Assembly (NCBI GenBank): GCA_947501445.1
Contig: CANMVS010000006.1
Coordinates: forward strand, 124,001-188,000
Direction: 5' to 3'
Length of the DNA: 64,000 nt
From: an uncultured Rhizobiaceae group bacterium
GTDB lineage: Bacteria; Pseudomonadota; Alphaproteobacteria; Rhizobiales; Rhizobiaceae
Shown: piece by piece, positions 36,838 through 45,163 of the stretch
How positions within the stretch are numbered: the stretch's first letter is position 1
Layout: each line of letters begins with the position of its first letter
Notes under the pieces: model-generated
Databases searched by the model: none
Seen by the model: only the letters and a program-made list of their open reading frames with translations
What the model was told of the DNA's origin: nothing
Position numbers and translations under genes: made by a program

Positions 36838-37839
36838 ATGAATGTACTGACCAACACGAAAAACCTGTTCCGGGGCGCTGCGCTTGCTGGCTTATTGACC
36901 CTGTCAGCCACCGCCTCTCAAGCGGCAGATCAGACACTGCGCGCAGCCAGTCTCTTCGACGGCGACCATGCCTACAGCAAGACACTTGCGCTCTTCGGTG
37001 ATCTGGTTAACGAGTATTATGATGGTGATGTCGAAATCGACATTCGCGGCAACAGCGAACTGGGCATTGAAAAAGACTATATTAATTTTCTCAACCAGGG
37101 CGTAGCAATTGATTACGCGATCGCGGCACCTTCCAACCTGGCGCGCTTTGCTCCTTCAGTGCCCCTCATGGACATGCCTTTTGTGTTTCGCGATCTCGAT
37201 CACTGGAATGCTGTCCTGTCGAGTGATGTCCTCAAGCCACTCGAAGATGAATTGCTTGAAAAGGCTGACATCATGGTCATTGGCTATGCTGGCGGTGGAA
37301 CACGCAACCTGATTTCCAACAAGAAGATCTCCGAGATGGGTGAGCTTGAAGGCCACAAAATGCGGGTCATGGGTGCACCGATACAAGCGAGAATATTTGA
37401 TGCGATCAGCGCAAACCCATCAGCAATTGCCTACTCGGAAGTCTATAACGCCATACAGACAGGCCTCGTCGACGGGCTTGAAAATGAATCCGCCAGTTTG
37501 CTGCAGTACAAGTTTTTCGAAGTGGCTCCACATGTGACGCTCACACAGCATTCCATTACGGTGCGCCCCTTGCTCTTCAGCGGCAAAAGTTTTCGCAAGC
37601 TGCCCGAAGATCTGCAGCAGGCGATCTTGAAGGCGGGCAAGGAAGCGGGCGAATTTGGCCGCAAGCTTGAGTCGGAACAGGATGCTGAAAAGCTCAAACA
37701 GATGGCTGATGCCAAGCAGATTGAAGTGCATCCCTTTGAAGGCCGTGAGCAACTACTTGAGCTTGTTGTTCCTGTACAGGACGCCTATGCGCAGGAGCTG
37801 GGTGCCGAAGACCTGCTCCAGTCCATTCGTTCCAAGTAA
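36838..37839 (+). CDS. dctP: TRAP transporter solute-binding protein (DctP)
   Basis: Periplasmic receptor of a TRAP importer, 333 aa. Signal peptide through ASQA-ADQ. The DctP fold shows the conserved carboxylate-binding arginine region (GHKMRVMGAPIQARIFDAISANP) and SEVYNAIQTGLVDGLENE. ATG 36838 follows AGGGAG. With the sugar enzymes downstream, a sugar acid or related hydroxy acid is a reasonable ligand guess, but the sequence does not fix it. Confidence 0.92.
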   Translation: MNVLTNTKNLFRGAALAGLLTLSATASQAADQTLRAASLFDGDHAYSKTLALFGDLVNEYYDGDVEIDIRGNSELGIEKDYINFLNQGVAIDYAIAAPSNLARFAPSVPLMDMPFVFRDLDHWNAVLSSDVLKPLEDELLEKADIMVIGYAGGGTRNLISNKKISEMGELEGHKMRVMGAPIQARIFDAISANPSAIAYSEVYNAIQTGLVDGLENESASLLQYKFFEVAPHVTLTQHSITVRPLLFSGKSFRKLPEDLQQAILKAGKEAGEFGRKLESEQDAEKLKQMADAKQIEVHPFEGREQLLELVVPVQDAYAQELGAEDLLQSIRSK

Positions 37840-37850
37840 GAATGCCGGTT

Positions 37851-37882
37851 CGGCACTGCAATCCACCAGGATCGCAGTGCCG
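37851..37882 (+). promoter_or_regulatory. Intercistronic hairpin dctP-dctQ
   Basis: CGGCACTGC pairs with GCAGTGCCG, continuing after one unpaired base each side into ATCC/GGAT around an ACCA loop. It lies 12 bp after the dctP stop, with no T-run. It could protect the dctP message end and so raise receptor level over the membrane subunits. Confidence 0.6.
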
Positions 37883-38006
37883 TGCCAATGACTGTTGAGG
37901 CACAAATCGCATTGCAGTAAAGCCGCGGAGCGTCAACAATTTCAGCAGCATGGCGGCCGTTCTTCCATTTCTGATTCAGGGAAAACGCTTTGCTGACACC
38001 ACGCCA

Positions 38007-38513
38007 ATGGATCGAACCATGATAAAACGCATTCTTGAATATTTCTGTCAGGTACTGCGCATTCTTGTTGGCGGGCTTGTCGCCGCGCTTCTTGTGCCTG
38101 TTGCGATGCAGGTGATCGCCCGATACACGGGTCTTATCCCTGTCTATCTGTGGACCGAAGAAGTTGCCACTTTCATCTTTGTATGGATTGTCATGCTGGG
38201 CTCGATGATTGCGGTTTGGGAAGGCACCCATTTTGAAGTGCATGTGACAGCCGACGCAAAAACGCCTCTGGGCCGGCTGCTTCAAAAGGGCATTGTGCTG
38301 GCTCTCGTATCGACTTTCGCCTTGCTGTTCGCTTGGTACGGGATTGGCTATGCGAAATTTGGCTCAATCCAGCAATCGGTGATGATGCAGGTCAATCTCA
38401 TCGTCATCTACGCTTCTGTGCCGATTGCCGGTGCTGGATGGGCCGCCTTTGCCCTCTACCGTCTCTACGAGGCTTTCGCAGAATTTGCTGATACACGGGG
38501 GGCACCATCATGA
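38007..38513 (+). CDS. dctQ: TRAP transporter small permease (DctQ)
   Basis: Four hydrophobic segments (for example ILVGGLVAALLVPVAMQVIA and FIFVWIVMLGSMIAVWEG) and the DctQ family region LWTEEVATFIFVW. 168 aa from ATG 38007; ATG 38019 is also possible and neither has a strong ribosome site. Its stop overlaps the dctM start. Confidence 0.88.
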   Translation: MDRTMIKRILEYFCQVLRILVGGLVAALLVPVAMQVIARYTGLIPVYLWTEEVATFIFVWIVMLGSMIAVWEGTHFEVHVTADAKTPLGRLLQKGIVLALVSTFALLFAWYGIGYAKFGSIQQSVMMQVNLIVIYASVPIAGAGWAAFALYRLYEAFAEFADTRGAPS

Positions 38514-39820
38514 TTGTCACAACGCTTCACGCCTGCCTTTTGCTGGTCGGCAGTTTTGTACTGCTCGTCGGCATTAGGGTGCCGGTCGCTTTTGCACTCG
38601 GCCTTGCAACAATTCCTGTTGTTGTGCTGGATCTTCGCCTGACACCATTTTTGATCATGGATCGGATGTTCCAGTCCTACAATTCATTCATTCTGCTGGC
38701 CGTACCGTTCTTTTTACTTGCCGCCAATCTCATGAATGCCGGAAAAACGACAGATCGGTTGATCGCCTTCGCCCGGGTTCTGACCGGTTGGCTTCCGGGC
38801 GGCCTTGGTCAGGTGAATGTTGCTGTTTCAATGCTGTTTGCAGGCATCTCCGGTTCATCCACGGCAGACGCGGCCGGATGCGGAAAAATTCTGATCCCGG
38901 CCATGGTCAAGGAAGGTTATGACAAACGATTTGCCGTGGCGATTACCGCCTGCTCATCGGTGATGGGCGTCATCATCCCGCCGAGCATCCTGATGATTGT
39001 CTGGGGTGGCGTCATGTCAGTTTCGGTCGGGGCGTTGTTCCTTGCCGGGGCCATACCCGGTCTGATGATCGCCGCAGCCCTGATGGCCACGGTTTATGTT
39101 TATGCCAAGATTTATGACTACCCGACGGTTGGCAGACCAACCTTCGGCACATTCTGGGTGGCGTTCAAAGGGGCAGCCCTTGCTCTACTCACCCCTGTGC
39201 TCGTCATCGGCGGCATTGTTGGCGGCATTGTCACACCAACTGAAAGCGCCATCATAGCGGCATTTTACTCTTTCATCCTTGGATTTTTTGTCTACCGAAC
39301 CATAACAGCGCGTGAACTTGTACACGTGCTCTATGACACGGGACGGTTTGCCTCCATTTCGCTGTTTGCCATTGGAACAGCCTCGGTCTTTGGCTGGATG
39401 CTGGCTTTCTACAATGTGCCCCGCCTGCTCATCGAGGTGATGAGCGGGCTTCAATTTGGCACTTTTGGCACGTCGCTGGTCATTGCCGGCCTGTTTTTAC
39501 TGTTCGGATTGTTCATCGATGCCATTCCCGCCATCATCATTTTGGGAACGGTTCTGTTTCCGGTGGCCAGCGCAGCAGGTATTCATCCGGTCGTCTTTGC
39601 GATTATTGGCATTGTCTCACTCGCTTTCGGCCTCGTCACGCCACCCTATGGGCTGTGCTTGCTCATTTCGGCCGCCATTGGCAACCTCAACGTGGTGCAG
39701 GTCTTGCGCGATGTGGTTATCATCCTGGTACCGATGCTGCTCATCCTGTTGCTGATAATCCTGTTTCCCCAAATCGCGCTTTGGTTGCCAGGACTGCTGA
39801 TGCCTGGCTCTTTTCAGTAA
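38510..39820 (+). CDS. dctM: TRAP transporter large permease (DctM)
   Basis: 436-aa sodium-coupled membrane subunit with about 12 hydrophobic segments. Diagnostic blocks are MLFAGISGSSTADAAGCGKILIPAM and GVIIPPSILMIVWGG. Overlaps dctQ by ATGA, so translation is coupled. Confidence 0.93.
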   Translation: MIVTTLHACLLLVGSFVLLVGIRVPVAFALGLATIPVVVLDLRLTPFLIMDRMFQSYNSFILLAVPFFLLAANLMNAGKTTDRLIAFARVLTGWLPGGLGQVNVAVSMLFAGISGSSTADAAGCGKILIPAMVKEGYDKRFAVAITACSSVMGVIIPPSILMIVWGGVMSVSVGALFLAGAIPGLMIAAALMATVYVYAKIYDYPTVGRPTFGTFWVAFKGAALALLTPVLVIGGIVGGIVTPTESAIIAAFYSFILGFFVYRTITARELVHVLYDTGRFASISLFAIGTASVFGWMLAFYNVPRLLIEVMSGLQFGTFGTSLVIAGLFLLFGLFIDAIPAIIILGTVLFPVASAAGIHPVVFAIIGIVSLAFGLVTPPYGLCLLISAAIGNLNVVQVLRDVVIILVPMLLILLLIILFPQIALWLPGLLMPGSFQ

Positions 39821-39908
39821 GCGCGCATTAAATCAAACGAACATCAATCCACACCATCCATGGCCCGCCAAATGAGCACCCGCCATCGAACATTGTCAGG
39901 AGACAGGA

Positions 39909-40658
39909 ATGAACATGAAAGACAAAACAGTCATCGTCACAGGTGGCGGTCGTGACATTGGTCGCGCCTGTGTCCTTGGCCTGGCGGCGCAGGGGGCGAG
40001 GGTCGCAATCAATTATCACTCCAGCGGCACCGGCGCCCAATCTGCTGTAGAGGAGATATCTGCCAGCGGCGGTGCCGCTTTTGCTCTGCAGGGAGACATG
40101 ACCAGTCAGGCCGATGTCAAGAAATTGGTGTCAGAAACACAAAAACATTTTGGCGCAGATATTCACGCGCTGGTCCACGTCACCGGCGGCCTGGTTGCCC
40201 GTAAAACAATTGAGGAAATGGACCTCGAGCACTGGCACACGGTCATGAACCTCAACACCACATCAATGTTCCTGACGGTCAAGGAAGTGGAACCCCACAT
40301 GCCTGAAGGAAGTGCCATCGTCGCATTTTCATCACAGGCCGGACGCGATGGTGGCGGTCCGGGTGCCGTTGCCTATGCAACCTCCAAGGGCGCGATGATG
40401 ACCATGACGCGCGGTCTTGCCAAGGAACTGGGTCCGCGTATACGGGTGAACGCGATTTGCCCTGGCATGATTGATACCGATTTTCACAACGTGTTTACGG
40501 CAGACACGGTGCGCGCCCATGTTGCAAACGTCAGCCCGGTCAAGCGGGAAGGAACGCCTGATGACACCGCAAATCTGGCTGTTTTTCTCGCCAGTGACCA
40601 ATCAGCTTTCATGACGGGTGCATGCGTTGATATCAACGGCGGCATGCTGTTTTCCTAG
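39909..40658 (+). CDS. SDR-family oxidoreductase
   Basis: 249-aa short-chain dehydrogenase. Nucleotide motif TGGGRDIG (residues 12-19), active-site Ser in AFSSQAG and YATSK are intact. The usual NNAG is HVTGG, a variant seen in one SDR branch. Located 88 bp after dctM with AGGAGACAGG upstream, so probably the fourth gene of the TRAP operon and acting on the imported compound. The TAG stop is the first codon of repeat copy E. Confidence 0.85.
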   Translation: MNMKDKTVIVTGGGRDIGRACVLGLAAQGARVAINYHSSGTGAQSAVEEISASGGAAFALQGDMTSQADVKKLVSETQKHFGADIHALVHVTGGLVARKTIEEMDLEHWHTVMNLNTTSMFLTVKEVEPHMPEGSAIVAFSSQAGRDGGGPGAVAYATSKGAMMTMTRGLAKELGPRIRVNAICPGMIDTDFHNVFTADTVRAHVANVSPVKREGTPDDTANLAVFLASDQSAFMTGACVDINGGMLFS

Positions 40659-40713
40659 AGCAACTCAGGTTTTGGCGGAACCGGCGAAACCTGAATGCAT
40701 CAACAAAATCAAA
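40656..40713 (-). repeat. Dispersed repeat, copy E (half element)
   Basis: Only the long-hairpin half is present: TAGAGCAACTCAGG through CAACAAAATCAAA, then unrelated sequence. It contributes the TAG stop of the upstream SDR gene. The CAGGTTTTGGCGG/CCGGCGAAACCTG arms differ from other copies by several paired changes. Confidence 0.82.
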
Positions 40714-40769
40714 CAATGATCCATCCCGTCATCTGAAGGTGCGACGGGACGGAGGTGGATTTTGAAAGC

Positions 40770-41693
40770 CTATGCAAGCTCGTGCAACCAGGGTGGATTT
40801 GCTCCGGCACGCGATACGGTAATCGAGGCGACGGAGGCGGCAAGTTTCAACGCAGATTCCAATTCCTCATTGGTTATGCCTGCAATGGATTGCCTTTCAA
40901 GGCGTCCAACCCGCTCGAGGCCCGCCAAAAGCCCCGCATCAAAACTATCGCCGGCACCTACAGTATCCACCACTGAAACGCTTTGGGCCGGCACATCAAT
41001 CGAACCGTTACGTGTCGTTGCAGAAGCGCCCTCTGCCCCCTTGGTAACAACGACGATCAAAGCGCCTGTATCAATCCAGGACCTGATGACTTCGGCACTG
41101 TTTTTTTCCGGTTCCAGCCAGTCCAGATCTTCGTCCGAAACTTTGATAATATGGCTTTTGGCAACCATGCGTCTGATCCGCGCGCGATGGCCATCGGCAT
41201 CCGGAATGAAGTTGGCGCGAATATTGGGGTCAAGACTGATAATTCTTTTGTCAGCTTCGCGCATCAACAGAGCTTCATACGAAGCGCCGCACGGTTCGGG
41301 TATCAGACTGATCGCACCAAAATGCAAAGCCTTTACCCGCGCATCGAATGTCGGCAGATCATCAGCCGTTATCATGCGCCCGGCAGTCTGCTCATCGTAA
41401 AATACGTAGCGGGCCTGCCCATTCAAAAGCTCGACAAACGCCAGCGTTGTGGGGCGATCACTACGGGGGCAAAAGGAACTGTCCACTTTGGACTTTTGCA
41501 GCGTTTCTGCAAGCTGTTTGCCAAACATATCATTGGACAGACCGCAGAAAAATCCAGCATCAATACCAAGTCGCCCAAGCGCTATGGCTGTATTGAACAC
41601 CGCACCGCCCGCAACAGGCAGCAATACTGCCTCACCATCCGGCAAGGTGCGGGGCAACATATCGATCAGTGCTTCACCACAACAAACGATCAT
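40770..41693 (-). CDS. PfkB-family sugar kinase (fructokinase-like)
   Basis: 307-aa ribokinase-superfamily enzyme. N-terminal GGAVFNTAIALGRLG sugar-binding region and C-terminal DTVGAGDSFDAGLLAGL with the catalytic aspartate are present. It starts at ATG 41693, overlapping the isomerase stop (ATGA). Next to a D-lyxose/D-mannose isomerase it would phosphorylate the ketose product, D-fructose or D-xylulose (inference). Confidence 0.88.
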   Translation of the reverse strand: MIVCCGEALIDMLPRTLPDGEAVLLPVAGGAVFNTAIALGRLGIDAGFFCGLSNDMFGKQLAETLQKSKVDSSFCPRSDRPTTLAFVELLNGQARYVFYDEQTAGRMITADDLPTFDARVKALHFGAISLIPEPCGASYEALLMREADKRIISLDPNIRANFIPDADGHRARIRRMVAKSHIIKVSDEDLDWLEPEKNSAEVIRSWIDTGALIVVVTKGAEGASATTRNGSIDVPAQSVSVVDTVGAGDSFDAGLLAGLERVGRLERQSIAGITNEELESALKLAASVASITVSRAGANPPWLHELA

Positions 41694-42376
41694 GAGAGCC
41701 ATCCCTTATAATCCGATACCAGCAGATGGCGCGGATCGGCATCTTCTTCCACATTGGAAAAACGACCGATCGGTTCATGGAAGATATTGTCCGTCATATC
41801 ATCATTGACCGTGGACACCTCGCCAATGAGCACATCACCGCCCTCACCCCAAAAGGCGTGCCAGTTGCCGGGCCGAAGTGTTACGCTTTCTCCTGGCTCC
41901 AGGATGAGTGTATCTCCCGCTGGCAGGGTTCGAGGGACACCATCACACACAACCGGGACATTGGCATTTTTATTCAGGGCACCATCAGCATCCGATTCAT
42001 ACATCTTAATCGCCAGTTTTGCGCCACCACGATTGATAATGTCTTCCGTTTTTACGATGTGGCGGTGCATTGGCGAGAGTTGATTTTGCCGCGATATCAT
42101 AATCTTTTCGGCATAACACATGCCGCCGCCATTCTTCATTTCTTCCAGCGAACCATTGCGTAAGGTAAACAAGAAAAGACCCATTTCATCAAAACGTTCT
42201 TCGCCGTAATCGGTGATATCCCACCCCATCCCGGCATTAATGACGCCTGCCAGTTCAGCACCGCGCTGTTTCATTTCCTGCGGTGAGAAATAGGCAAAGG
42301 GCGGCAGCCTGAACCCAAAAGAGCGCATGAAGTCATCTGCGTTCTGCAGGATTTCGTTGATACGTGAGCGTTTCAT
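41690..42376 (-). CDS. D-lyxose/D-mannose ketol-isomerase
   Basis: Cupin-fold isomerase of the D-lyxose isomerase family, which converts D-lyxose to D-xylulose and D-mannose to D-fructose. Metal ligands are visible in SPMHRHIVKTEDI (two His and Glu) and the later LRPGNWHAFWGEGG (His). The ATG at 42376 has AGGAAAG upstream; the extension to 42403 would need TTG. 228 aa matches the family. Translationally coupled to the PfkB kinase. Confidence 0.88.
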   Translation of the reverse strand: MKRSRINEILQNADDFMRSFGFRLPPFAYFSPQEMKQRGAELAGVINAGMGWDITDYGEERFDEMGLFLFTLRNGSLEEMKNGGGMCYAEKIMISRQNQLSPMHRHIVKTEDIINRGGAKLAIKMYESDADGALNKNANVPVVCDGVPRTLPAGDTLILEPGESVTLRPGNWHAFWGEGGDVLIGEVSTVNDDMTDNIFHEPIGRFSNVEEDADPRHLLVSDYKGWLS

Positions 42377-42465
42377 TTCGTGTGAACTTTCCTGAATATT
42401 CAATATGCCCGTCCCGGGCAGTATTATTGTTGTCTTGTATAGAGTCGCAGCAGATAATGTTGTCT

Positions 42466-43365
42466 TCAGATGCGGTCCTGTATATCGGCTGCGGTTTGGG
42501 GCAGATAGATATTATCCAATGCCGCCTGCACAGCGACAGGCAAGGGTGATCGCATCGGTACATGTGCTATCGTCTGAACCTGCGCGGGACTGGAACAGCT
42601 GGCAAGCACGGCGGTGACCGCACGATGATCAAGAATCCACCGCACACTGGAATCTGCAAAATTCCATTGTCCGGATTCAAAGCCGGCCGGATCATGCGCC
42701 GGGTCCGGTAGTGCGCGCGCAGTTTCCTCCGATACGACAGGCCTACCGACGTGTGTGTCCGCATCAACGCGAACCAGAATGCCGATACATGCTGCAGCGG
42801 CATCTTCAAACAATTGCCACGCAGATTGCTGCTGCAGCATGGACATTTGAACCTGCAGGGACGCGATGTCACACTGCTGCAGACATAGTCTGGCATCGTC
42901 AACAGTTTGTGCAACAACACCCCAGGCATGGCAAAGTCCTTCGCGCCGAAAGTCTGCCATAATCTGAAACAGGGTACCCTCGCGCAAAACGTCTGTTGGC
43001 ACATCCTGCAGCTGAATGAGGTCAACGGCATCAACGCCCAGACTGCCTATCGATTTCTCAATGGCCGCGCGCAAATGCGCGTTGGAATGATCGGTGTTGG
43101 CGCCAGCCAGTGAACCAGGCAATCTGATGGCAATGAGTGGCGTTGCACCGCTCTCATAAAGATATTCGCTTACCAGCCGCGGACCGCGACCGCCAAGGCC
43201 ATTTTCATCCATATCGAAGAAACAAACACCGGCGCGCGTCGCCTCGGCCATTGTTTCAACGACAACATCATCGCTGACAGTATGAAATTCATCGCCGAAA
43301 CGCCCGCAGTCCAAGCCAATTTCCGAAATACAAAGGCTCGAGTTACCCAATTGTCTGTACTTCAT
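42466..43365 (-). CDS. Aldo-keto reductase homologue lacking catalytic Tyr, Lys and His
   Basis: The (beta/alpha)8 AKR fold is recognisable: MKYRQLGNSSLCISEIGLDC, RAGVCFFDMDENG, SIGSLGVDAVDLIQLQDVP, RREGLCHAWGV and DSSVRWILDHRAVTAVL. Of the catalytic tetrad only the aspartate (D51) remains. The tyrosine position is N55, the lysine of the ATK motif is R81 and the histidine of LQLHD is Q120. Classical carbonyl reduction is therefore unlikely. It is the first gene upstream of the isomerase and kinase. A sensor, scaffold or different chemistry is possible. Confidence 0.8.
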   Translation of the reverse strand: MKYRQLGNSSLCISEIGLDCGRFGDEFHTVSDDVVVETMAEATRAGVCFFDMDENGLGGRGPRLVSEYLYESGATPLIAIRLPGSLAGANTDHSNAHLRAAIEKSIGSLGVDAVDLIQLQDVPTDVLREGTLFQIMADFRREGLCHAWGVVAQTVDDARLCLQQCDIASLQVQMSMLQQQSAWQLFEDAAAACIGILVRVDADTHVGRPVVSEETARALPDPAHDPAGFESGQWNFADSSVRWILDHRAVTAVLASCSSPAQVQTIAHVPMRSPLPVAVQAALDNIYLPQTAADIQDRI

Positions 43366-43538
43366 CCGGTTTACGCCCCAGTTTGGAAACTGCTTTCACT
43401 CTGGCACCAGATCGCATGGAAAGCGTTTGCTGCTTTGCCCAATCGCGATCAGTTTCAATTCTGAAAATATCTCCACCCGCTGAGACAGGCGTCAGAATAA
43501 AGCAATTTAAATCGATTACAACTGCCCAAAGTCGACGT

Positions 43539-43565
43539 TTGCGTTACTTTTTGTGCACAACGCAA
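43539..43565. promoter_or_regulatory. Inverted repeat upstream of the AKR-isomerase-kinase unit
   Basis: TTGCGTT and AACGCAA (7-bp arms, 13-nt spacer containing GTGCAC) in the 239-bp gap between AKR start and the MauG-like stop. It could be an operator for this sugar unit. Confidence 0.35.
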
Positions 43566-43604
43566 CTTACGGTCAGCACCCGTCAAACACCATAATTCAC
43601 CAAC

Positions 43605-44762
43605 TTATTGTGTAGAAGGTGCGCCGCTCAGACTGTGCAGAAAGGCGATCAGGTCGGAGACGTCATCATCAGACAAGCCCAGTGGCTGCAAAAGAGATTC
43701 GCCGTTTATGTGCAAGCGTTCAAGATCCATTGTTGAATAGTGGTCGATCACCGCATTGAGGTCTTGCAAGGAACCGTTGTGCATATAGGGCGCTGTGTTG
43801 GTGACATTGCGCAATGATGGCACGCGGAACTCTCCCCAGTTTCGGTGCTGCAGTTGTACAAATTGCCCCGGGGCCTTTTGTGCTGTTTCAGGCCGCTCAT
43901 CGCTATATTTTCCAGCGCGTGTAAACGGCGTGTCCTGAAAAGTCTGGATACCGGCGTAGCGACCACTGTCGACCCGGCCGTCCTCAATGAAGTAAGACAG
44001 GCCAATATCGTGAAATTCACCATTGGTGAAGTTTGGCCCAAAGTGGCAAATCGAGCATTTTGCCTTGCCGACAAACAGCTTCAGTCCGCGCTGGGCTGAG
44101 AGCGAAAAACCGGTCGGATAGTCCGTACCGCCAACAGCCATGACATCGCGAAACTGATCAAACACAGTGCGCGGTGTTTTCAAAGTCTCCTGCCAGGCGG
44201 CCAATGCCTTGCCCACATTGGCCATAACCAGTTCTGGCTCATGATCAAAAACGCCAGCGCCGAAAGCCTGCGCGTAATCACCCAGCAGTGTTTCATCTTC
44301 TGCAATGCGTTCCACCAGCACGTCAGGCGTCAGATTATGCTCTTTCTCATCCTGCAACGGTCGAACGCTTTGCCCCCACAATGTATCGGCCCCACCACTC
44401 CAACCGAACCATCTGTTCAGCCTCAGATTGGCAAGCGATGGGGTGTTTCGGTCTACAGTGTTTCTTCCCACGCTGCGTGCCATTCCGTCTGCAAAAGACT
44501 GAGAAGATTTATGGCAGGTTGCACAGGACAGGTCTCGCTCAGAAGACAGCCGCGTGTCGTTAAACAGACGTTGGCCAAAGGCAATTGCCACATCAGAGCC
44601 TGAGTAGCGGTTGCTTGAATCAGGTTCCATCGCCAGCGGCCATGGACCGTGGGCCACAATCATCTGCTTTTCCTGCAGGGTGAATTCCACAGGTTTTTCA
44701 TCACCGGCGCTGGCTTTGATGGCCGTCAGGCAGAGGATCGCCAATGCAAGAAACAGCTTCAT
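43605..44762 (-). CDS. Di-heme cytochrome c peroxidase, MauG-like
   Basis: 385-aa periplasmic protein with signal peptide (FLALAILCLTAIKASA) and two haem motifs, CATCH (C80-H84) and CSICH (C236-H240), in two cytochrome domains; FRVPSLRNVTNTAPYMHNGSL is the family block. MauG/CCP enzymes reduce peroxide or oxidise protein side chains. It is third gene of an overlapping trio with a YtkA-like protein and an exported amidohydrolase, so it may act on a product of theirs (inference). Confidence 0.9.
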   Translation of the reverse strand: MKLFLALAILCLTAIKASAGDEKPVEFTLQEKQMIVAHGPWPLAMEPDSSNRYSGSDVAIAFGQRLFNDTRLSSERDLSCATCHKSSQSFADGMARSVGRNTVDRNTPSLANLRLNRWFGWSGGADTLWGQSVRPLQDEKEHNLTPDVLVERIAEDETLLGDYAQAFGAGVFDHEPELVMANVGKALAAWQETLKTPRTVFDQFRDVMAVGGTDYPTGFSLSAQRGLKLFVGKAKCSICHFGPNFTNGEFHDIGLSYFIEDGRVDSGRYAGIQTFQDTPFTRAGKYSDERPETAQKAPGQFVQLQHRNWGEFRVPSLRNVTNTAPYMHNGSLQDLNAVIDHYSTMDLERLHINGESLLQPLGLSDDDVSDLIAFLHSLSGAPSTQ

Positions 44763-45163
44763 GGCAAAACACTTATTCCCTTGCGCAATTTAACCCGCTC
44801 ACCGTCTTTTTCAGCGTCAATCATCAGTTCCCAGGTGCCGGGCATATGGAACAGGAAACCCTCTGCCAGATACTGCCCCTGTGCTGTGCGGGTCAAGGTC
44901 GGCTGATAGTTCATCCCATGTCCATGCGCGGGCATGCGGGCATCGATCGAGCGTATTTTCTCTATGCCCTCACAAGCCAACAGCTCAATGGCAAATTGCG
45001 CACCAATTTTGATCTGTTTCGCCACAAGGCTGGTCACAATTTTACTGCCGTTCTCCTCAATAACAATGGTGGCATTGGCGGGAGAAACACACGTAACCCC
45101 GGCCATGGCGTTCGACTGCAAAACAACCGGCATCAACAGAGAAAGGCAAAGCTGCTTAATCAT
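44759..45163 (-). CDS. Exported YtkA/FixH-like protein
   Basis: 134 aa with a signal peptide (LCLSLLMPVVLQSNAMA). The C-terminal half has the YtkA-like beta-sandwich pattern: ARMPAHGHGMNYQP then YLAEGFLFHMPGTWELMI. The histidine/methionine-rich MPAHGHGM could bind copper. Start 45163 overlaps the amidohydrolase by 8 bp and the stop overlaps the peroxidase start by 4 bp. It is probably an accessory or chaperone of the di-heme peroxidase (inference). Confidence 0.7.
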   Translation of the reverse strand: MIKQLCLSLLMPVVLQSNAMAGVTCVSPANATIVIEENGSKIVTSLVAKQIKIGAQFAIELLACEGIEKIRSIDARMPAHGHGMNYQPTLTRTAQGQYLAEGFLFHMPGTWELMIDAEKDGERVKLRKGISVLP

